In this document: piece by piece, positions 8,942-20,545 of the stretch | How positions within the stretch are numbered: the first letter of the stretch is position 1 | Layout of the letters: each line of letters starts with the position of its first letter | Assembly (NCBI GenBank): GCA_021300355.1 | Contig: JAJTEF010000008.1 | Span: forward strand, 1 to 64,000 | Direction: 5' to 3' | Source of the DNA: Sphingomonadaceae bacterium | GTDB taxonomy: Bacteria; Pseudomonadota; Alphaproteobacteria; Sphingomonadales; Sphingomonadaceae | Length of the DNA: 64,000 nucleotides | Position numbers and translations under genes: made by a program | Notes under the pieces: model-generated | What the model saw: the letters and a program-made list of their open reading frames with translations, nothing else | Databases searched by the model: none | What the model was told of the DNA's origin: nothing

Positions 8942-10368
8942 TGAAGCTCGGGCAATTGGTAAGCGATGCCGATCCGGCATTTGCCGACAGAACAGTGACC
9001 GGCTTTGCCATCGACCATCGGAAGATTGCGCCCGGAACGGTTTTTGGTGCCTTTCAGGGTGCTAGTTTTAATGGCGAAGATTTCATCGATGCCGCGATTG
9101 CCGCGGGTGCGGTGGCAATCGTCGCGCGTCCGGAGGCACACGTCACAGGTGCGTTGCATATCGCCGATACGGAGCCACGCCGCGCCTTTGCGCAATTGGC
9201 CGCCAATTATTTCCGTCCCTTTCCCGGGCAGATCGCAGCCGTCACGGGCACAAATGGTAAGACATCAACCGCTGAACTCACCCGGCAGCTGTGGCGCATG
9301 GCGGGGCACAATGCGGCGTCGATCGGCACCTTGGGCATCACAACGGCGTCGGACCAAACAACGACGGGACTGACAACGCCCGACATCGTGACCTTTCTTG
9401 CGAACATGTCCGGTCTGGCGCGTGAAGGCATAAGCCACGCGATATTTGAAGCGTCCAGCCACGGTCTGTCGCAATATCGCAGCGAAGGCGTTCGGGTTTC
9501 GGTCGCCGCATTCACGAATTTGAGCCGCGATCATCTTGATTATCATGGCACGATGGAAAGCTATTTCGACGCCAAAATGCGTTTGTTCGATGAGGTCGTC
9601 GATGAAAATGGCTGCGCCGTCATCTGGGCAGATGATGTCTGGTCGGGCCAAGTCATTGCAAGGGCTCGCAAACGCGACCTGCGGATGATTACCGTGGGTG
9701 AAAAGGGCAAGGGTGTGCAATTGCTCTCGCGCGAAGCCACGCAGCTGGGCCAGACGCTTGAGCTGCGGATTCAGGGCGACATTTACAAAGTGAAACTGCC
9801 GCTGATCGGTGCGTATCAGGCCGCAAACGCGCTTGTCGCCGCGGGCGTCGTGATGGCGAGTGGCGGTGACGTGGAAAGCCTGCTGTCGCATCTCGCGCGG
9901 TTGCAGCCCGTCCGTGGCCGACTTGAGCGCGCCGTCATCACCAAAAGCGGCGCACCCGTCTATGTTGATTATGCGCACACGCCCGACGGCCTGCGCGCGG
10001 CAATCGCGGCATTGCGTCCGCATACAAAGGGCAAGCTGATCACGGTCTTTGGTGCAGGCGGTGACCGCGACACGGGCAAGCGTCCGGAAATGGGCGCGGT
10101 TGCGGTTGCCGATTCCGACATTGTGATTGTGACCGACGATAATCCACGCAGCGAAGATCCATCACTTATTCGCGCAGACATCATGGCCGGCGCGCCCGGG
10201 GCACATGAAATTGGCGACCGGCGCTATGCGATTGCCTTTGCCATTGAACATGCCGAACCTGATGATATCGTCCTGATCGCGGGCAAGGGGCACGAACAAG
10301 GGCAGATCATCATGGGCCGCGTTTTGCCGTTTGACGATGTCGAAGTGGGGCGGGAATGTGCAGCATGA
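8941..10368 (+). CDS. murE: UDP-MurNAc-tripeptide synthetase MurE (meso-DAP adding)
   Basis: A 475-residue ATP-dependent Mur ligase that adds the third residue to UDP-MurNAc-L-Ala-D-Glu in the cytoplasm. The P-loop TGTNGKTS lies near residue 103, and the catalytic Mur motifs [10 protein letters not shown] and [11 protein letters not shown] follow. The substrate motif reads DNPRSEDP (near residue 400), the DNPR form that selects meso-diaminopimelate rather than lysine. The GTG start overlaps the ftsI stop, with AGGGAGAG just upstream. The stop overlaps the murF start (ATGA). Confidence 0.95.
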   Translation: MKLGQLVSDADPAFADRTVTGFAIDHRKIAPGTVFGAFQGASFNGEDFIDAAIAAGAVAIVARPEAHVTGALHIADTEPRRAFAQLAANYFRPFPGQIAAVTGTNGKTSTAELTRQLWRMAGHNAASIGTLGITTASDQTTTGLTTPDIVTFLANMSGLAREGISHAIFEASSHGLSQYRSEGVRVSVAAFTNLSRDHLDYHGTMESYFDAKMRLFDEVVDENGCAVIWADDVWSGQVIARARKRDLRMITVGEKGKGVQLLSREATQLGQTLELRIQGDIYKVKLPLIGAYQAANALVAAGVVMASGGDVESLLSHLARLQPVRGRLERAVITKSGAPVYVDYAHTPDGLRAAIAALRPHTKGKLITVFGAGGDRDTGKRPEMGAVAVADSDIVIVTDDNPRSEDPSLIRADIMAGAPGAHEIGDRRYAIAFAIEHAEPDDIVLIAGKGHEQGQIIMGRVLPFDDVEVGRECAA

Positions 10369-11661
10369 CGCCCTTATGGACTTTTGAAGAATTGCTGGCC
10401 GCGACCGGCGGGACGGCTGCCGGACATTTTGACGTCCATGGCGTTGCCTTCGACTCCCGCGAAATCGGGGCAGGGGATTTGTTCTTTGCGCTCAAGGGTG
10501 CCGAAACGGACGGGCATCGGTTCATCGAAACAGCATCTCGGCCATGCGTCACGCGCACGGACCAAGGCGAAGATTATCGGGGTGACGGGTTCTGCAGGTA
10601 AAACGGGGACCAAAGAGGCGCTTTATGCTGCGCTGGACCGCTATTCACGCGGGCGCGCGCACCGGTCGGTCAAAAGCTATAACAATCATGTCGGCGTACC
10701 GCTCAGCCTCGCGCGTATGCCCGCTGACTGTGACTTCGGCATTTTCGAAATGGGCATGAACCATGCCGGTGAAATGCGGGCGCTCAGCAAGATTGTGCGT
10801 CCTGACGTCGCGATTATCATCACCATTGCCCCGGCGCATATCGAATTTTTTAAGGACGAGAGCGGCATTGCAGATGCCAAGGCGGAGATATTTGAAGGCT
10901 TGGCCGACGGTGGCACGGCCATCCTGCCCGCCGATAGTCCGCATTATGCGCGGCTTCGTGCCGCGGCGGAAAAATATACCGGCAATATCATGACCTTTGG
11001 CTTTAGCGCGAATGCTGATGTCCGCGTGGTCGACCATATGCCTGCGGACGGCGGCACGCTGATCACCGCAAAAGTGCGCGAGAATATGCTGTCCTTCACG
11101 CTGTCGCAGCCCGGCGAACATTGGATTGGCAACAGCATGGCGGTGTTGGCCGCGGTTTCCGCAGCCGGCGGCGATTTGGCTTCGGCTGGCCTTGCCATGG
11201 CGGAAATGGGCGGTCTTGCCGGACGCGGCGCGCGCCATACCATCCGCATTGGTGATGGCACCGGCCATCTCATTGACGAAAGCTACAACGCCAACCCTGC
11301 ATCGATGCTGGCGACGATTGGCCAGTTGGGGCAAGCATCCGGCGCCCGCCGGATTGCTGTTTTGGGCTCGATGAAAGAACTCGGGACAAAAAGTGCGCAA
11401 TATCACAGCGCACTCGCCGCACCCTTGGCCGCCGCACAGGTGGATTTTGCATTGCTCGTCGGTCAAGAGATGGAAATTCTCGCCCAAGAGTTGAACGCAG
11501 GGGTTGAGGGGCCAGCCAATTTCGCGCATTGCGCGACCGCGCAGGAGGCATTGGCCCTTCTGCAAAATTATCTTTGCGCATCAGACACGATATTGGTCAA
11601 AGGTTCCAATAGTATGGGACTTTCCTCCATTGTCAGCGCGCTGACGGATGGGAAAAACTAA
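10365..11661 (+). pseudogene. murF: murF, UDP-MurNAc-pentapeptide synthetase, broken by an internal deletion and frame change
   Basis: MurF adds D-Ala-D-Ala to the UDP-MurNAc-tripeptide. The N-terminal domain is clear in one frame from the ATG at 10365 ([41 protein letters not shown]) up to about 10534. The rest is equally clear in another frame from about 10535 ([16 protein letters not shown]-loop [13 protein letters not shown], then DESYNANPASMLATIGQL). Compared with intact MurF, roughly 30 residues between these pieces (the end of the N-terminal domain) are absent, and the missing length is 2 modulo 3, so the frame changes. As written, translation stops at 10601. murF is normally single-copy and essential, so an assembly or sequencing error is the simplest explanation; genuine inactivation would need a second copy elsewhere. 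Confidence 0.85.
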
Positions 11662-12731
11662 TGCTATATATATTGGCCGAATATCTTGGTTTTCCGGGTA
11701 TTTTGAACCTTATCCGTTATCTTAGTTTCCGTTCGGGCGCAGCCGTTGCCACCGCGCTGATTATCGGTCTCATGATCGGTCCGCGCTTCATCAGCATGCT
11801 GCGTGTCCGTCAGGGCAAGGGCCAGCCCATTCGCAGCGACGGCCCGCAATCCCACCTCGCTAAGGTCGGCACCCCGACTATGGGTGGCCTGATGATATTG
11901 GTGTCGGTCGGTGTCTCTATGTTGCTGTGGATGGACCTGACCAATGTGTATGTTTGGGCATGTCTGTTGGTTACCGCAGGCTTTGGCACAGTCGGGTTCC
12001 TTGACGATTATGACAAGGTCAAAAAGCGCAGTCACAAGGGCGTTTCGGGTAGGGTCCGGCTGCTTATGGAGTTTGCGATTGCGGGCGTTGCGGTATCGCT
12101 GATTGTCTCGCAATCGGGTGGTATGTTGTACCTGCCCTTCGTCAATGGTCCCGTTGTTGATCTGGGTTGGTGGTATGTGCCTTTTGGCGCGTTTGTCATC
12201 GTGTCCTTTGGCAATGCGGTGAACCTGACCGATGGTCTTGACGGATTGGCCACTATGCCCGTGATTATCGCGTCCGTCGCGTTCATGATCATCGTCTACA
12301 TGGTTGGTAACGCCAAATATGCGGCTTATTTGGGCATTCCTTTTTACTTGGGCGCTGGCGATCTTGCGATGTTGTGCGGCGCGATCGTTGGCGCTGGCTT
12401 GGCGTTCCTGTGGTTCAACGCACCGCCCGCTGCAGTGTTCATGGGCGATACCGGCAGCCTTGCCCTGGGCGGCACGTTGGGCGCGATCGCCGTTGTCGCA
12501 CATCATGAATTCGTGCTCGCCATCATTGGCGGACTTTTCGTGATTGAGGCGCTGTCGGTCATCATTCAGGTGTTCTGGTTCAAACGCACCGGAAAGCGCA
12601 TCTTCCGCATGGCACCCATCCACCATCATTTTGAACAGCTTGGCTGGTCGGAACCAACCGTTGTTATCCGTTTCTGGATTGTCGCTTTCGTACTCGCGCT
12701 TGCAGGTCTATCAACGCTCAAGCTCAGATGA
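11661..12731 (+). CDS. mraY: Phospho-N-acetylmuramoyl-pentapeptide transferase MraY
   Basis: A 356-residue polytopic inner-membrane enzyme making lipid I by moving phospho-MurNAc-pentapeptide onto undecaprenyl phosphate. Visible family motifs are [12 protein letters not shown] near residue 70, the aspartate pair in [34 protein letters not shown], and the cytoplasmic histidine loop APIHHHFE near the C-terminus. About ten hydrophobic helices and the length fit the family. The start overlaps the murF stop by one base and the end overlaps murD by 4 bp. Confidence 0.96.
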   Translation: MLYILAEYLGFPGILNLIRYLSFRSGAAVATALIIGLMIGPRFISMLRVRQGKGQPIRSDGPQSHLAKVGTPTMGGLMILVSVGVSMLLWMDLTNVYVWACLLVTAGFGTVGFLDDYDKVKKRSHKGVSGRVRLLMEFAIAGVAVSLIVSQSGGMLYLPFVNGPVVDLGWWYVPFGAFVIVSFGNAVNLTDGLDGLATMPVIIASVAFMIIVYMVGNAKYAAYLGIPFYLGAGDLAMLCGAIVGAGLAFLWFNAPPAAVFMGDTGSLALGGTLGAIAVVAHHEFVLAIIGGLFVIEALSVIIQVFWFKRTGKRIFRMAPIHHHFEQLGWSEPTVVIRFWIVAFVLALAGLSTLKLR

Positions 12732-14017
12732 TCACAACAACCGCCTTCAAAGACCGTAAGTTTGCGATACTGGGGCTTGCGCGCTCCGGCCTTGCAGCTG
12801 CGCGGTCGCTTGTTGCGGGCGGGGCCGAAATCCTTGCATGGGATAATGACGAAGGCGCGCGTGCCAAAATTGCCGATATAGCGACCATCGCTGATCCGTT
12901 GCTGGCGGACCTTTCGGGCTATGAAGCGATTGTTGTATCGCCCGGCGTGCCCATCAACCGCCATCCCATAGCGGACAAGGCGAAGGCCGAAGGGCTTCCG
13001 TTAATCGGCGACATCGAATTATTCGCAATGGCGCGGGCAAGCCTGCCGCCGCACCATGTTGTTGGCATTACCGGCACCAATGGGAAATCGACGACGACGG
13101 CCTTGGTCCACCATCTGTTGAGTAGCGCTGGGTTGCCCGTTCGAATGGGCGGAAACATTGGCTTGCCAATTTTGTCGCAGGCACCGTTGCCAGCAGGCGG
13201 CGTATGTGTGTTGGAACTTTCCAGCTACCAGATCGACATTACCCATTCCCTGTCGTGCGATGCGGCCGCGCTGATTAACCTGTCGCCCGATCATTTGGAT
13301 CGTTATGATGGTTATGCAGGCTATGTTGCCTCAAAGGCGCGCTTGTTCGACATGCAGACCGGAAATACACATTCCGTGTTTGGTAAAGGCGACGCCGATA
13401 CCGAGCAGGTATTTCGTGATGTGCTGGCGCGGCGCGGTGCGGAATTGGTCCATCTGGCAGACCCGGCGTTGGTTGCGGGGCAGGCGGATTGGCCTTCGTT
13501 GCAAGGCCCACATAATCTGCAAAATATTGCCGTTGCCATCGCGATCGTGGAATCGCTCGGGCTGACGGAGGCGCAATGGCGCCCGGCAATGGCGACATTT
13601 CAGGGTCTTGCACACCGGATGGAGGTTGTTGCCGAACGCAATGGCGTCTTATTCGTCAACGACAGCAAAGCCACCAACGCCGCATCGACTGCACCCGCGC
13701 TCGCCGCCTATCCACGCGTTCACTGGATCGTCGGTGGTCTGCCGAAATCAGATAATCTGGATGAGTGCATTCCCAATTTTGGCCATGTCGTCAAAGCCTA
13801 TACCATTGGTGAGGCCGGACCATTGTTTAACGAACTGCTGTCACCGCATATGCCGGTCGAGCGTAGCGAAATGATGGGCACTGCCGTCTGTTCGGCTGCG
13901 GCCCAAGCGGAACCAGGCGATGTCATCATGCTGTCGCCCGCTTGCGCGTCGTTCGACCAGTTCAAAGATTTTGAGGCGCGCGGTGACGCGTTCCGGGCGA
14001 TTGTTGAGGCACTATGA
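12728..14017 (+). CDS. murD: UDP-N-acetylmuramoylalanine--D-glutamate ligase MurD
   Basis: A 429-residue Mur ligase adding D-Glu to UDP-MurNAc-L-Ala. The N-terminal Rossmann-like domain starts [10 protein letters not shown]; the P-loop is [11 protein letters not shown] near residue 115; [19 protein letters not shown], and NDSKATN follow; the C-terminal domain shows [18 protein letters not shown], the MurD signature. The length is slightly below the E. coli enzyme. It overlaps both neighbours by 4 bp. Confidence 0.95.
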   Translation: MITTTAFKDRKFAILGLARSGLAAARSLVAGGAEILAWDNDEGARAKIADIATIADPLLADLSGYEAIVVSPGVPINRHPIADKAKAEGLPLIGDIELFAMARASLPPHHVVGITGTNGKSTTTALVHHLLSSAGLPVRMGGNIGLPILSQAPLPAGGVCVLELSSYQIDITHSLSCDAAALINLSPDHLDRYDGYAGYVASKARLFDMQTGNTHSVFGKGDADTEQVFRDVLARRGAELVHLADPALVAGQADWPSLQGPHNLQNIAVAIAIVESLGLTEAQWRPAMATFQGLAHRMEVVAERNGVLFVNDSKATNAASTAPALAAYPRVHWIVGGLPKSDNLDECIPNFGHVVKAYTIGEAGPLFNELLSPHMPVERSEMMGTAVCSAAAQAEPGDVIMLSPACASFDQFKDFEARGDAFRAIVEAL

Positions 14018-15228
14018 ACGGCGAGCGTAAAGAAGTTCCGTGGGTACTGGCCGCAAAGACCGGCAAAATCGGTTTTGCGAACCGGCTTGGCCGCGGCGAC
14101 CGATCGCCGCTGGGCGTATGGTTCTGGGAACTCGACCGCGTTTTGTTGTCCTTGATGATGGTGTTGATCGCGATAGGGTTGTTGGCGGTTGCCGCGGGCT
14201 CGCCTGCGGGTGCGCAGCGCCTGTCGTCGTCCACAACGCAATTGTCGTCCTTATACTTCTTCTACCGGCAATTGATGTGGGTGATTGTCGGGGTGCCGTT
14301 GATGCTTCTCGTATCGATGTATCCACGCGAACAGGCCCGCCGCTTTGGGGTTTTTGGCTTTTGCATATTCTTCGTGCTGCTGGCGCTGGTTCCGATCATT
14401 GGCCGCGAGGTGAACGGGTCGCAACGCTGGATTGGTGCGGGTTTTGCAGGGCTTCAGCCTTCTGAATTTCTGAAGCCCTTTTACGCCGTCGCAATGGCGT
14501 GGATTATCAGCTGGCGTTTGAAAGACCCATCCTTGCCGGTACTTGTCTTAAGCAGCATCGTGACGGGTTTCGTCTGCTTCTTGTTGTTGTTGCAGCCTGA
14601 CCTTGGCCAGTCCATCTTGTTCATGGGCACATGGTTTGCGTTTATGATGGTTTCGGGCGTCCCGGCATCACGGCTGTGGGGGTTAATCATCAGCGGCGTG
14701 GTGTTTATCGTGCTGGCCTATAATTTCTATCCGGTCGCAACGCAGCGCATCGATGCATGGATTTTCGGAACCGAAGGTTTGACCCATGACAAAATGGCGA
14801 TGGCAACATTGACCAACGGTGGCTTCTTTGGTCTTGGCCCCGGCCTTGGTATCAAGAAATATTCGCTGCCTGAAGGGCATACGGATTATATCTTCTCCGT
14901 CATTGGCGAAGAATTCGGTCTGCTGGCGTGCATTCTTATCGCCATTTTGTATTTCGCGATATTGGTCCGCATCATCATTCGCCTGCTTGATGAAAAGGAC
15001 CAGTTTGTGGTTCTGGCCGTGACCGGGCTTGGCGCGCAATTTTGCGGTCAGGCGATGATCAACATGGCGGTGAACCTTGGCGTGTTTCCGTCAAAGGGCA
15101 TGACCTTGCCATTTATCAGTTACGGTGGATCGTCCATTTTGGCGCTGTCGGTGACCTGCGGTCTCATCTTGGCACTGACGAAGCGAAACCCATATCTTGA
15201 CCGGTCGCTGTATATGGTGAAGGGATAG
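14014..15228 (+). CDS. ftsW: FtsW, septal peptidoglycan glycosyltransferase (SEDS family)
   Basis: A 404-residue SEDS-family polytopic membrane protein that polymerises lipid II at the septum together with FtsI. Hydrophobic helices run from about residue 48. Motifs seen are NGSQRWIGAGFAGLQPSEF, the QPDLGQS stretch, the long loop LPEGHTDYIFSVIGEEFG (with the catalytic region) and FISYGGSSILAL. A cytoplasmic N-terminal extension of about 45 residues precedes the first helix. Position after murD and before murG is the usual alphaproteobacterial order. Confidence 0.94.
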   Translation: MNGERKEVPWVLAAKTGKIGFANRLGRGDRSPLGVWFWELDRVLLSLMMVLIAIGLLAVAAGSPAGAQRLSSSTTQLSSLYFFYRQLMWVIVGVPLMLLVSMYPREQARRFGVFGFCIFFVLLALVPIIGREVNGSQRWIGAGFAGLQPSEFLKPFYAVAMAWIISWRLKDPSLPVLVLSSIVTGFVCFLLLLQPDLGQSILFMGTWFAFMMVSGVPASRLWGLIISGVVFIVLAYNFYPVATQRIDAWIFGTEGLTHDKMAMATLTNGGFFGLGPGLGIKKYSLPEGHTDYIFSVIGEEFGLLACILIAILYFAILVRIIIRLLDEKDQFVVLAVTGLGAQFCGQAMINMAVNLGVFPSKGMTLPFISYGGSSILALSVTCGLILALTKRNPYLDRSLYMVKG

Positions 15229-15233
15229 CGGCC

Positions 15234-16412
15234 ATGACGATTTCTCGGCATTATGTGTTGGCCGCTGGCGGGACAGGGGGCCATCTTATCCCTGCGTTCG
15301 CGCTGGGGCAGGAGCTTCTGAATAGAGGCCACCATGTTGCGCTGATAACCGATGCGCGCGGGGCGAAAATTCCGGGCTGCCCCGAAAAGATGGCGACGCA
15401 TATTTTGCCTGCAGGCCGTATCACGAAAAGCCCGCGCAGCTGGCTGCCCGGCATTCGGGCTATCGCGGAAGGGCGCGTGATGGCGCGGCGCTTGTATGCC
15501 AGCTTTGAACCAACGGCCGTTGTCGGCTTTGGCGGATATCCCGCATTCCCCGCCTTGTTGGGCGCATTTGCCGAAAAAATTCCGACGATCATTCATGAAC
15601 AAAATGCCGTGCTCGGCCGCGTCAACCGCTTCACCGCGCGGCAAGTGAACGCTATTGCGACGGCCTATCCCGACGTGCTGCGTCTGTCGCCGCGTTATGC
15701 CGGCAAGGTGCATCTGGTTGGTAATCCGGTGCGCGAAGAAGCCTTGGCGCTGCGTGATGAGCCCTATTCACCGCTTTTGGCCGACGGCATTTTTCGTGTG
15801 CTTGTGACGGGGGGGAGCCAAGGCGCGACCATATTGTCCGACATTGTCCCCGATGGCCTTGCCCGCCTGCCGCTGAATTTGCGCCGCCGTCTTCAGGTTA
15901 CGCAGCAGTGCCGCGAAGAAGATATTGAGACGGTCCGTCAGGCATATGCCGCAAATGACATTCCGGCGGAGCTTGCAACCTATCTGCCCGACCTGCCCGA
16001 ACGTTTGCGCTGGGCACATATGGTCATCGGACGTGCGGGGGCATCAACGGTGGCCGAACTGACCTGCGCCGGACGTCCAGCGATTTTGGTGCCACTGCCA
16101 AGTGCGACCGATGATCACCAAAGCTATAACGTCAAAGAGATGGTCGCAGCCGGCGGTGCACGCGCGATTGCGCAGCCCGCCTTCACCGCGGTTGAGCTCG
16201 CCAAGCAAATAGAGAAGATTGCGCTTGAACCCGGCGCGCTCGAAAATGCGGCAAAGGCGGCCAAAAGCTGTGGCCGTCCCAACGCCGTTTCCGATTTGGC
16301 TGACCTTGTGGAATCCTTTGGCCGCGCGCCAATCATACATGGTCTGACCGCAAAGCCCGACACATCGGCATCCTTTGGTGCCGCACCTGCACTCGCACGA
16401 AAGAGCATATAA
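15234..16412 (+). CDS. murG: MurG, lipid II-forming GlcNAc transferase
   Basis: A 392-residue GT28 glycosyltransferase on the inner face of the membrane that adds GlcNAc to lipid I. The N-terminal glycine loop is [12 protein letters not shown] near residue 11; [33 protein letters not shown] and the donor-binding [12 protein letters not shown] with [10 protein letters not shown] follow. A C-terminal tail of about 25 residues extends beyond the core fold ([18 protein letters not shown]). It starts 5 bp after ftsW and shares its last base with murC. Confidence 0.95.
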   Translation: MTISRHYVLAAGGTGGHLIPAFALGQELLNRGHHVALITDARGAKIPGCPEKMATHILPAGRITKSPRSWLPGIRAIAEGRVMARRLYASFEPTAVVGFGGYPAFPALLGAFAEKIPTIIHEQNAVLGRVNRFTARQVNAIATAYPDVLRLSPRYAGKVHLVGNPVREEALALRDEPYSPLLADGIFRVLVTGGSQGATILSDIVPDGLARLPLNLRRRLQVTQQCREEDIETVRQAYAANDIPAELATYLPDLPERLRWAHMVIGRAGASTVAELTCAGRPAILVPLPSATDDHQSYNVKEMVAAGGARAIAQPAFTAVELAKQIEKIALEPGALENAAKAAKSCGRPNAVSDLADLVESFGRAPIIHGLTAKPDTSASFGAAPALARKSI

Positions 16413-17818
16413 TGAAGGGCGTCCCAACGGATATTGGCATCGTCCATTTTGTCGGCATTGGCGGCATCGGGATGTCGGGCATTGCCGAGGTCATGCACAA
16501 TCTTGGCTATCAGGTGCAGGGCAGCGACATCGCCGACAGCTATGTTGTCGATGGCCTGCGCAAGCGCGGGATCAAGGTGATGATCGGGCATAGCGCCGAT
16601 AACCTTGGCGATGCGGCTGTTGTGGTGACATCGACTGCGGTCAAAAAAGGCAATCCCGAACGTGATGCTGCGCTTGAACGCCGCATTCCACTGGTGCGCC
16701 GCGCAGAAATGCTGGCCGAGCTGATGCGGTTGAAGAATACCGTCGCCGTGGCAGGGACGCATGGCAAGACAACGACGACGTCCATGATTGCGGCGATGCT
16801 CGATCATGGCGGCATTGACCCCACCGTTATTAACGGCGGCATCATCAACAGCTATGGTTCAAACGCGCGTCTGGGTGCGAGTGACTGGATGGTTGTCGAG
16901 GCCGACGAAAGCGACGGCAGCTTCCTGCGCCTTGATGGGACGCTGGCGGTTGTCACCAACATCGATCCAGAGCATCTCGACCATTATGGCGATTTCGATG
17001 CTATCAAACGCGCCTTTGTCGAATTTGTCGAAAACGTGCCTTTTTATGGCGCGGCAATCATGTGCCTCGACCATCCAGAGGTTCAGGCGATTTTACCCAA
17101 GATCCGCGATCGCCGGATTATCACATATGGTTTTTCGGCGCAGGCCGACATTCGCGGCGAAAATGTTACGCCGTTCCCCGGTGGCAACCGCTTCGATGTC
17201 GTTGTCCGCGCGCGCGACGGATCGCAACGCACGATAGAAGGCGTCGTTTTGCCAATGCCCGGACGGCATAATGTGCAAAATGCTTTGTCTGCCATCGCGG
17301 TCGGCCTTGAAATGGGCATGAGCGATGAAGCGGTCGCCCACGGCTTTGACAAATTTGGCGGCGTCAAACGTCGCTTTACCAAGGTTGGCGAAGTCGATGG
17401 CGTGACCATCATTGACGATTATGGCCATCATCCCGTTGAAATCCGCGCGGTTTTGTCTGCTGCACGCGAAGGCGCACAGGGCCGCGTGATTGCCGTGGCA
17501 CAGCCACATCGCTTCACCCGCTTGCGCGACCATATGGATGATTTCCAACAGGCATTTAACGACGCTGACATGGTCTTCATTTCCCCCGTCTACGCCGCAG
17601 GCGAAGCGCCCATTGAGGGTGTTGATTCCGAAGCGCTCGTGAACGGCATAAAGGCGCGCGGGCATCGCTCTGCGGCGACCATCGCGGATGCGCACGCGCT
17701 TGCAGAGAAGCTTGCGGAAACGGTGCAGGAAAATGACATGGTTGTCTGCCTTGGTGCAGGCGACATCACCAAATGGGCAGCGGGACTTGCGGACGCCATT
17801 AAGGCAGCCCGTGCATGA
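16412..17818 (+). CDS. murC: UDP-N-acetylmuramate--L-alanine ligase MurC
   Basis: A 468-residue Mur ligase that adds L-Ala to UDP-MurNAc. It shows [16 protein letters not shown] at the N-terminus, the P-loop [11 protein letters not shown] near residue 117, [22 protein letters not shown], and [12 protein letters not shown] in the C-terminal half. Length and domain order are normal. It overlaps murG by one base and murB by 4 bp. Confidence 0.96.
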   Translation: MKGVPTDIGIVHFVGIGGIGMSGIAEVMHNLGYQVQGSDIADSYVVDGLRKRGIKVMIGHSADNLGDAAVVVTSTAVKKGNPERDAALERRIPLVRRAEMLAELMRLKNTVAVAGTHGKTTTTSMIAAMLDHGGIDPTVINGGIINSYGSNARLGASDWMVVEADESDGSFLRLDGTLAVVTNIDPEHLDHYGDFDAIKRAFVEFVENVPFYGAAIMCLDHPEVQAILPKIRDRRIITYGFSAQADIRGENVTPFPGGNRFDVVVRARDGSQRTIEGVVLPMPGRHNVQNALSAIAVGLEMGMSDEAVAHGFDKFGGVKRRFTKVGEVDGVTIIDDYGHHPVEIRAVLSAAREGAQGRVIAVAQPHRFTRLRDHMDDFQQAFNDADMVFISPVYAAGEAPIEGVDSEALVNGIKARGHRSAATIADAHALAEKLAETVQENDMVVCLGAGDITKWAAGLADAIKAARA

Positions 17819-18711
17819 GCGTGAACATCCTTCCAAAGGTTGAAGGCAAGTTAACGCCTGACGCGCCGCTTGCGCCATTGGTGTGGTTTAAGTCGGGCGG
17901 CAGCGCGGAATATCTTTTCGAACCCAAAGACATCAACGACCTGCAAGAATTTCTGCGTCAGCTTGGTCCAACTGTACCCGTCATGGCGCTTGGCCTTGGC
18001 TCCAACCTGATCGTGCGTGATGGCGGCGTTAGGGGCGTTGTCGTTCGCCTTGGCAAAGCCTTTGCCAAAGTGACGCCCATTGACGCCGTCACGCTAAATT
18101 GCGGGGCAGGGGCATCGGGCATATTGGTATCGTCAACCGCGCGGGACAATGGCATTTCGGGGCTTGAATTTCTGCGGTCCATTCCCGGCACGGTCGGCGG
18201 CTTTGTCCGAATGAACGGCGGCGCCTATGGCGGTGAGGTGAAGGACATATTGGTCGATTGCGATGTCGTGATGCGCGACGGCGCGCTTGCGACCGTGTCG
18301 GTTGAAGAACTGCATTATAGCTATCGCCACTCCGAACTGCCCGATGGGGCAATTGTCGTCGGTGCGCGCTTTCGGGGTGTGCCGGGCGCGTCAGACGCCA
18401 TTCAGGCCGAGATGGACCGGATCAGCGCCGCGCGCGAAGCATCGCAGCCGCTGCGTTCAAAAACGGGTGGATCGACATTCAAAAATCCGGACGGACATAA
18501 AGCATGGCAGTTGGTTGACGAAGCCGGATGCCGCGGATTGCAAATCGGCGGCGCGCAGGTTTCGGAAAAGCATACCAACTTTTTGATTAACACAGGCGAT
18601 GCGACAAGCGCCGATATTGAGGCGTTGGGCGATGAAGTTCGCCAGCGTGTAAAGGCAAAGTCAGGCATTGACCTGCATTGGGAAATACAACGCGTGGGTG
18701 AAACAAAATGA
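17815..18711 (+). CDS. murB: UDP-N-acetylenolpyruvoylglucosamine reductase MurB
   Basis: A 298-residue FAD enzyme making UDP-MurNAc with NADPH. FAD-binding motifs include [13 protein letters not shown] near residue 60 and [16 protein letters not shown]. The acid/base serine lies in [11 protein letters not shown] (near residue 220). The active-site Tyr-Arg is seen in YSYRHSEL. The sequence matches the MurB type common in alphaproteobacteria. It overlaps murC and ddl by 4 bp each. Confidence 0.95.
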   Translation: MSVNILPKVEGKLTPDAPLAPLVWFKSGGSAEYLFEPKDINDLQEFLRQLGPTVPVMALGLGSNLIVRDGGVRGVVVRLGKAFAKVTPIDAVTLNCGAGASGILVSSTARDNGISGLEFLRSIPGTVGGFVRMNGGAYGGEVKDILVDCDVVMRDGALATVSVEELHYSYRHSELPDGAIVVGARFRGVPGASDAIQAEMDRISAAREASQPLRSKTGGSTFKNPDGHKAWQLVDEAGCRGLQIGGAQVSEKHTNFLINTGDATSADIEALGDEVRQRVKAKSGIDLHWEIQRVGETK

Positions 18712-19631
18712 GCGAGCAAATCCACGTAGCGGTATTGATGGGTGGCTGGTCAAACGAACGGCCTGTGTCGTTGATGAGCGGCAATGGCGTCGCCGATGCG
18801 CTTGAGAAACTGGGCTATAAGGTCAGCCGTGTCGACATGGACCGCAATGTTGCGCAGGTTTTGACCGCGCTGCGCCCCGATGTCGTGTTTAACGCGCTGC
18901 ATGGCGTTCCGGGTGAAGATGGTTCGGTGCAGGGCATGCTCGACCTGATGGGCATTAAATATACCCATAGCGGCATGGTGACGTCGGTGATCGCCATCGA
19001 CAAAGAATTGACGAAGCAGCGGCTGGTGCCCGCCGGCATTCCGATGCCAAAGGGCACGATGGTGGATAGCGAAAGCCTGTTCTCCGCCGACCCATTGCCG
19101 CGGCCTTATGTGCTGAAACCCGTCAATGAAGGCAGCTCGGTCGGTGTGGCGATTGTCACCGAAGCCAGCAATTACGGAAACCCGATTTCGCGCGATGCCA
19201 AGGGGCCTTGGCAGGAATTTGCAACATTGCTGGCCGAACCCTTTATCAAGGGCCGCGAAATGACGGTGGCGGTTCTCGGTAACAAGGCGCTGTGCGTTAC
19301 CGAGTTAAAGCCAAAGAGCGGCTTTTACGATTTTGATGCCAAATATACGGACGGCCTGACCGAACATATTTGCCCGGCTGAAATCCCCGAGGATATTGCG
19401 CAATATATGTTGGATGTCGCATTGGATGCGCACCGGTTGCTGGGCTGCAAAGGCGCATCGCGCACCGATTTCCGTTGGGACGATGAATTGGGCAAAAACG
19501 GTGTGTTCGTGCTGGAAACCAACACGCAGCCTGGAATGACGCCGCTTAGCCTCGTGCCCGAACAGGCGCGGCATGTTGGCATCAGCTATGAACAATTGGT
19601 CGACATGATCGTGAAAGAGGCGTTGACATAA
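18708..19631 (+). CDS. ddl: D-alanine--D-alanine ligase
   Basis: A 307-residue ATP-grasp enzyme making D-Ala-D-Ala, the substrate of MurF. It shows VLMGGWSNERPVSLMSG at the N-terminus, HGVPGEDGSVQG, the flexible lid region NEGSSVGVAIV, LAEPFIKGREMTVAVLG, and the metal/ADP-binding ETNTQPGMTPLSLVP at the C-terminus. The length is that of DdlB. It overlaps murB by 4 bp and ftsQ by one base. Confidence 0.95.
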   Translation: MSEQIHVAVLMGGWSNERPVSLMSGNGVADALEKLGYKVSRVDMDRNVAQVLTALRPDVVFNALHGVPGEDGSVQGMLDLMGIKYTHSGMVTSVIAIDKELTKQRLVPAGIPMPKGTMVDSESLFSADPLPRPYVLKPVNEGSSVGVAIVTEASNYGNPISRDAKGPWQEFATLLAEPFIKGREMTVAVLGNKALCVTELKPKSGFYDFDAKYTDGLTEHICPAEIPEDIAQYMLDVALDAHRLLGCKGASRTDFRWDDELGKNGVFVLETNTQPGMTPLSLVPEQARHVGISYEQLVDMIVKEALT

Positions 19632-20545
19632 TGGCGGCCGCTGCACGAAAACCAGCCGCAAAGCGCAAGGCCGCTTCGCCGAACCCGCGCAAGAAAGTGC
19701 TGCAAATATCCTGGGTTGACCGGATCATGCGCATCCTGCCGATTTCAGAAGAAGATGTGCAGCGCGCGCTCACATGGATTTTTGTAACCGCGCTTGCGGT
19801 GCTGCTATTTGCCATTGCCCAATATGCCGGCGTCACCGCTGCGGCGTATCAGCAATATGCAGCGCTCGCCGCAAAGGCCGGCTTTCAGGTGCAGCGCGTT
19901 GAAGTCACCGGTATGGAGCGTGTGGACCAAGTTCGGGTCTATCAACTTGTCCTTGCCGAAAAAGACCGTGCGATGCCATTGGTCGACATTGACAAGGTCC
20001 GTGCCGACTTACTGAAATATGGATGGATCAAAGACGCCCGCGTGGCGCGCCGTTTGCCCGATACGCTTGCAGTTGAAATCGTCGAACGCAAACCTGCGGC
20101 GATTTGGCAACGCAACGGCAAATATTCGCTGATCGATGCCAATGGTATTGTCCTGCAAAATGTGGCGGCGGGCGAAGGTGGCGATTTACCGACATTGAAT
20201 GGCATTGACGCGAACCGGCATGCAGTCGCGCTCAACACCCTGCTCGACAATGCATCGGCGTTGAAGGCGCAGGTCATTGGCGCAACATGGGTGGGCAACC
20301 GCCGTTGGGATTTGCAGTTCCAGAGCGGTGAAACATTGGCCTTGCCAGAGGGCGAAAAGGCAGCGGCCGAAGCGTTGCTGAATTTTGCGCGGATGGATGG
20401 TATCCACCGGCTGCTTGGCCGCGACCTGATCCATTTCGACTTGCGCGACCCGGAACGTGCATATTTCCGCAAGGCGCCCAAAGTCGAACCTGTTAAAGTA
20501 GAAAGCGGCGACATAACGTCGACCACCAGCGGAAGAGAAGTATGA
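19631..20545 (+). CDS. ftsQ: Cell division protein FtsQ
   Basis: A 304-residue bitopic protein that links early and late division proteins. An Ala/Lys-rich cytoplasmic region of about 50 residues precedes one transmembrane helix (IFVTALAVLLFAIAQYAGV). A POTRA domain follows (FQVQRVEVTGMERV to DIDKVRADLLKYGWIKDARVARRLPDTLAVEIVERKP, read in parts), then the FtsQ/DivIB domain. It overlaps ddl by one base and ftsA by 4 bp. Confidence 0.92.
   Translation: MAAAARKPAAKRKAASPNPRKKVLQISWVDRIMRILPISEEDVQRALTWIFVTALAVLLFAIAQYAGVTAAAYQQYAALAAKAGFQVQRVEVTGMERVDQVRVYQLVLAEKDRAMPLVDIDKVRADLLKYGWIKDARVARRLPDTLAVEIVERKPAAIWQRNGKYSLIDANGIVLQNVAAGEGGDLPTLNGIDANRHAVALNTLLDNASALKAQVIGATWVGNRRWDLQFQSGETLALPEGEKAAAEALLNFARMDGIHRLLGRDLIHFDLRDPERAYFRKAPKVEPVKVESGDITSTTSGREV

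Noticed and set aside
10530..10605. Programmed ribosomal frameshift in murF
   Set aside because: There is no slippery sequence, and residues are missing from the product, which a programmed shift would not cause.
11664..12629. Antisense open frame over mraY (321 codons)
   Set aside because: Composition is His/Gln/Asp-rich without hydrophobic cores, and it mirrors the mraY reading frame.
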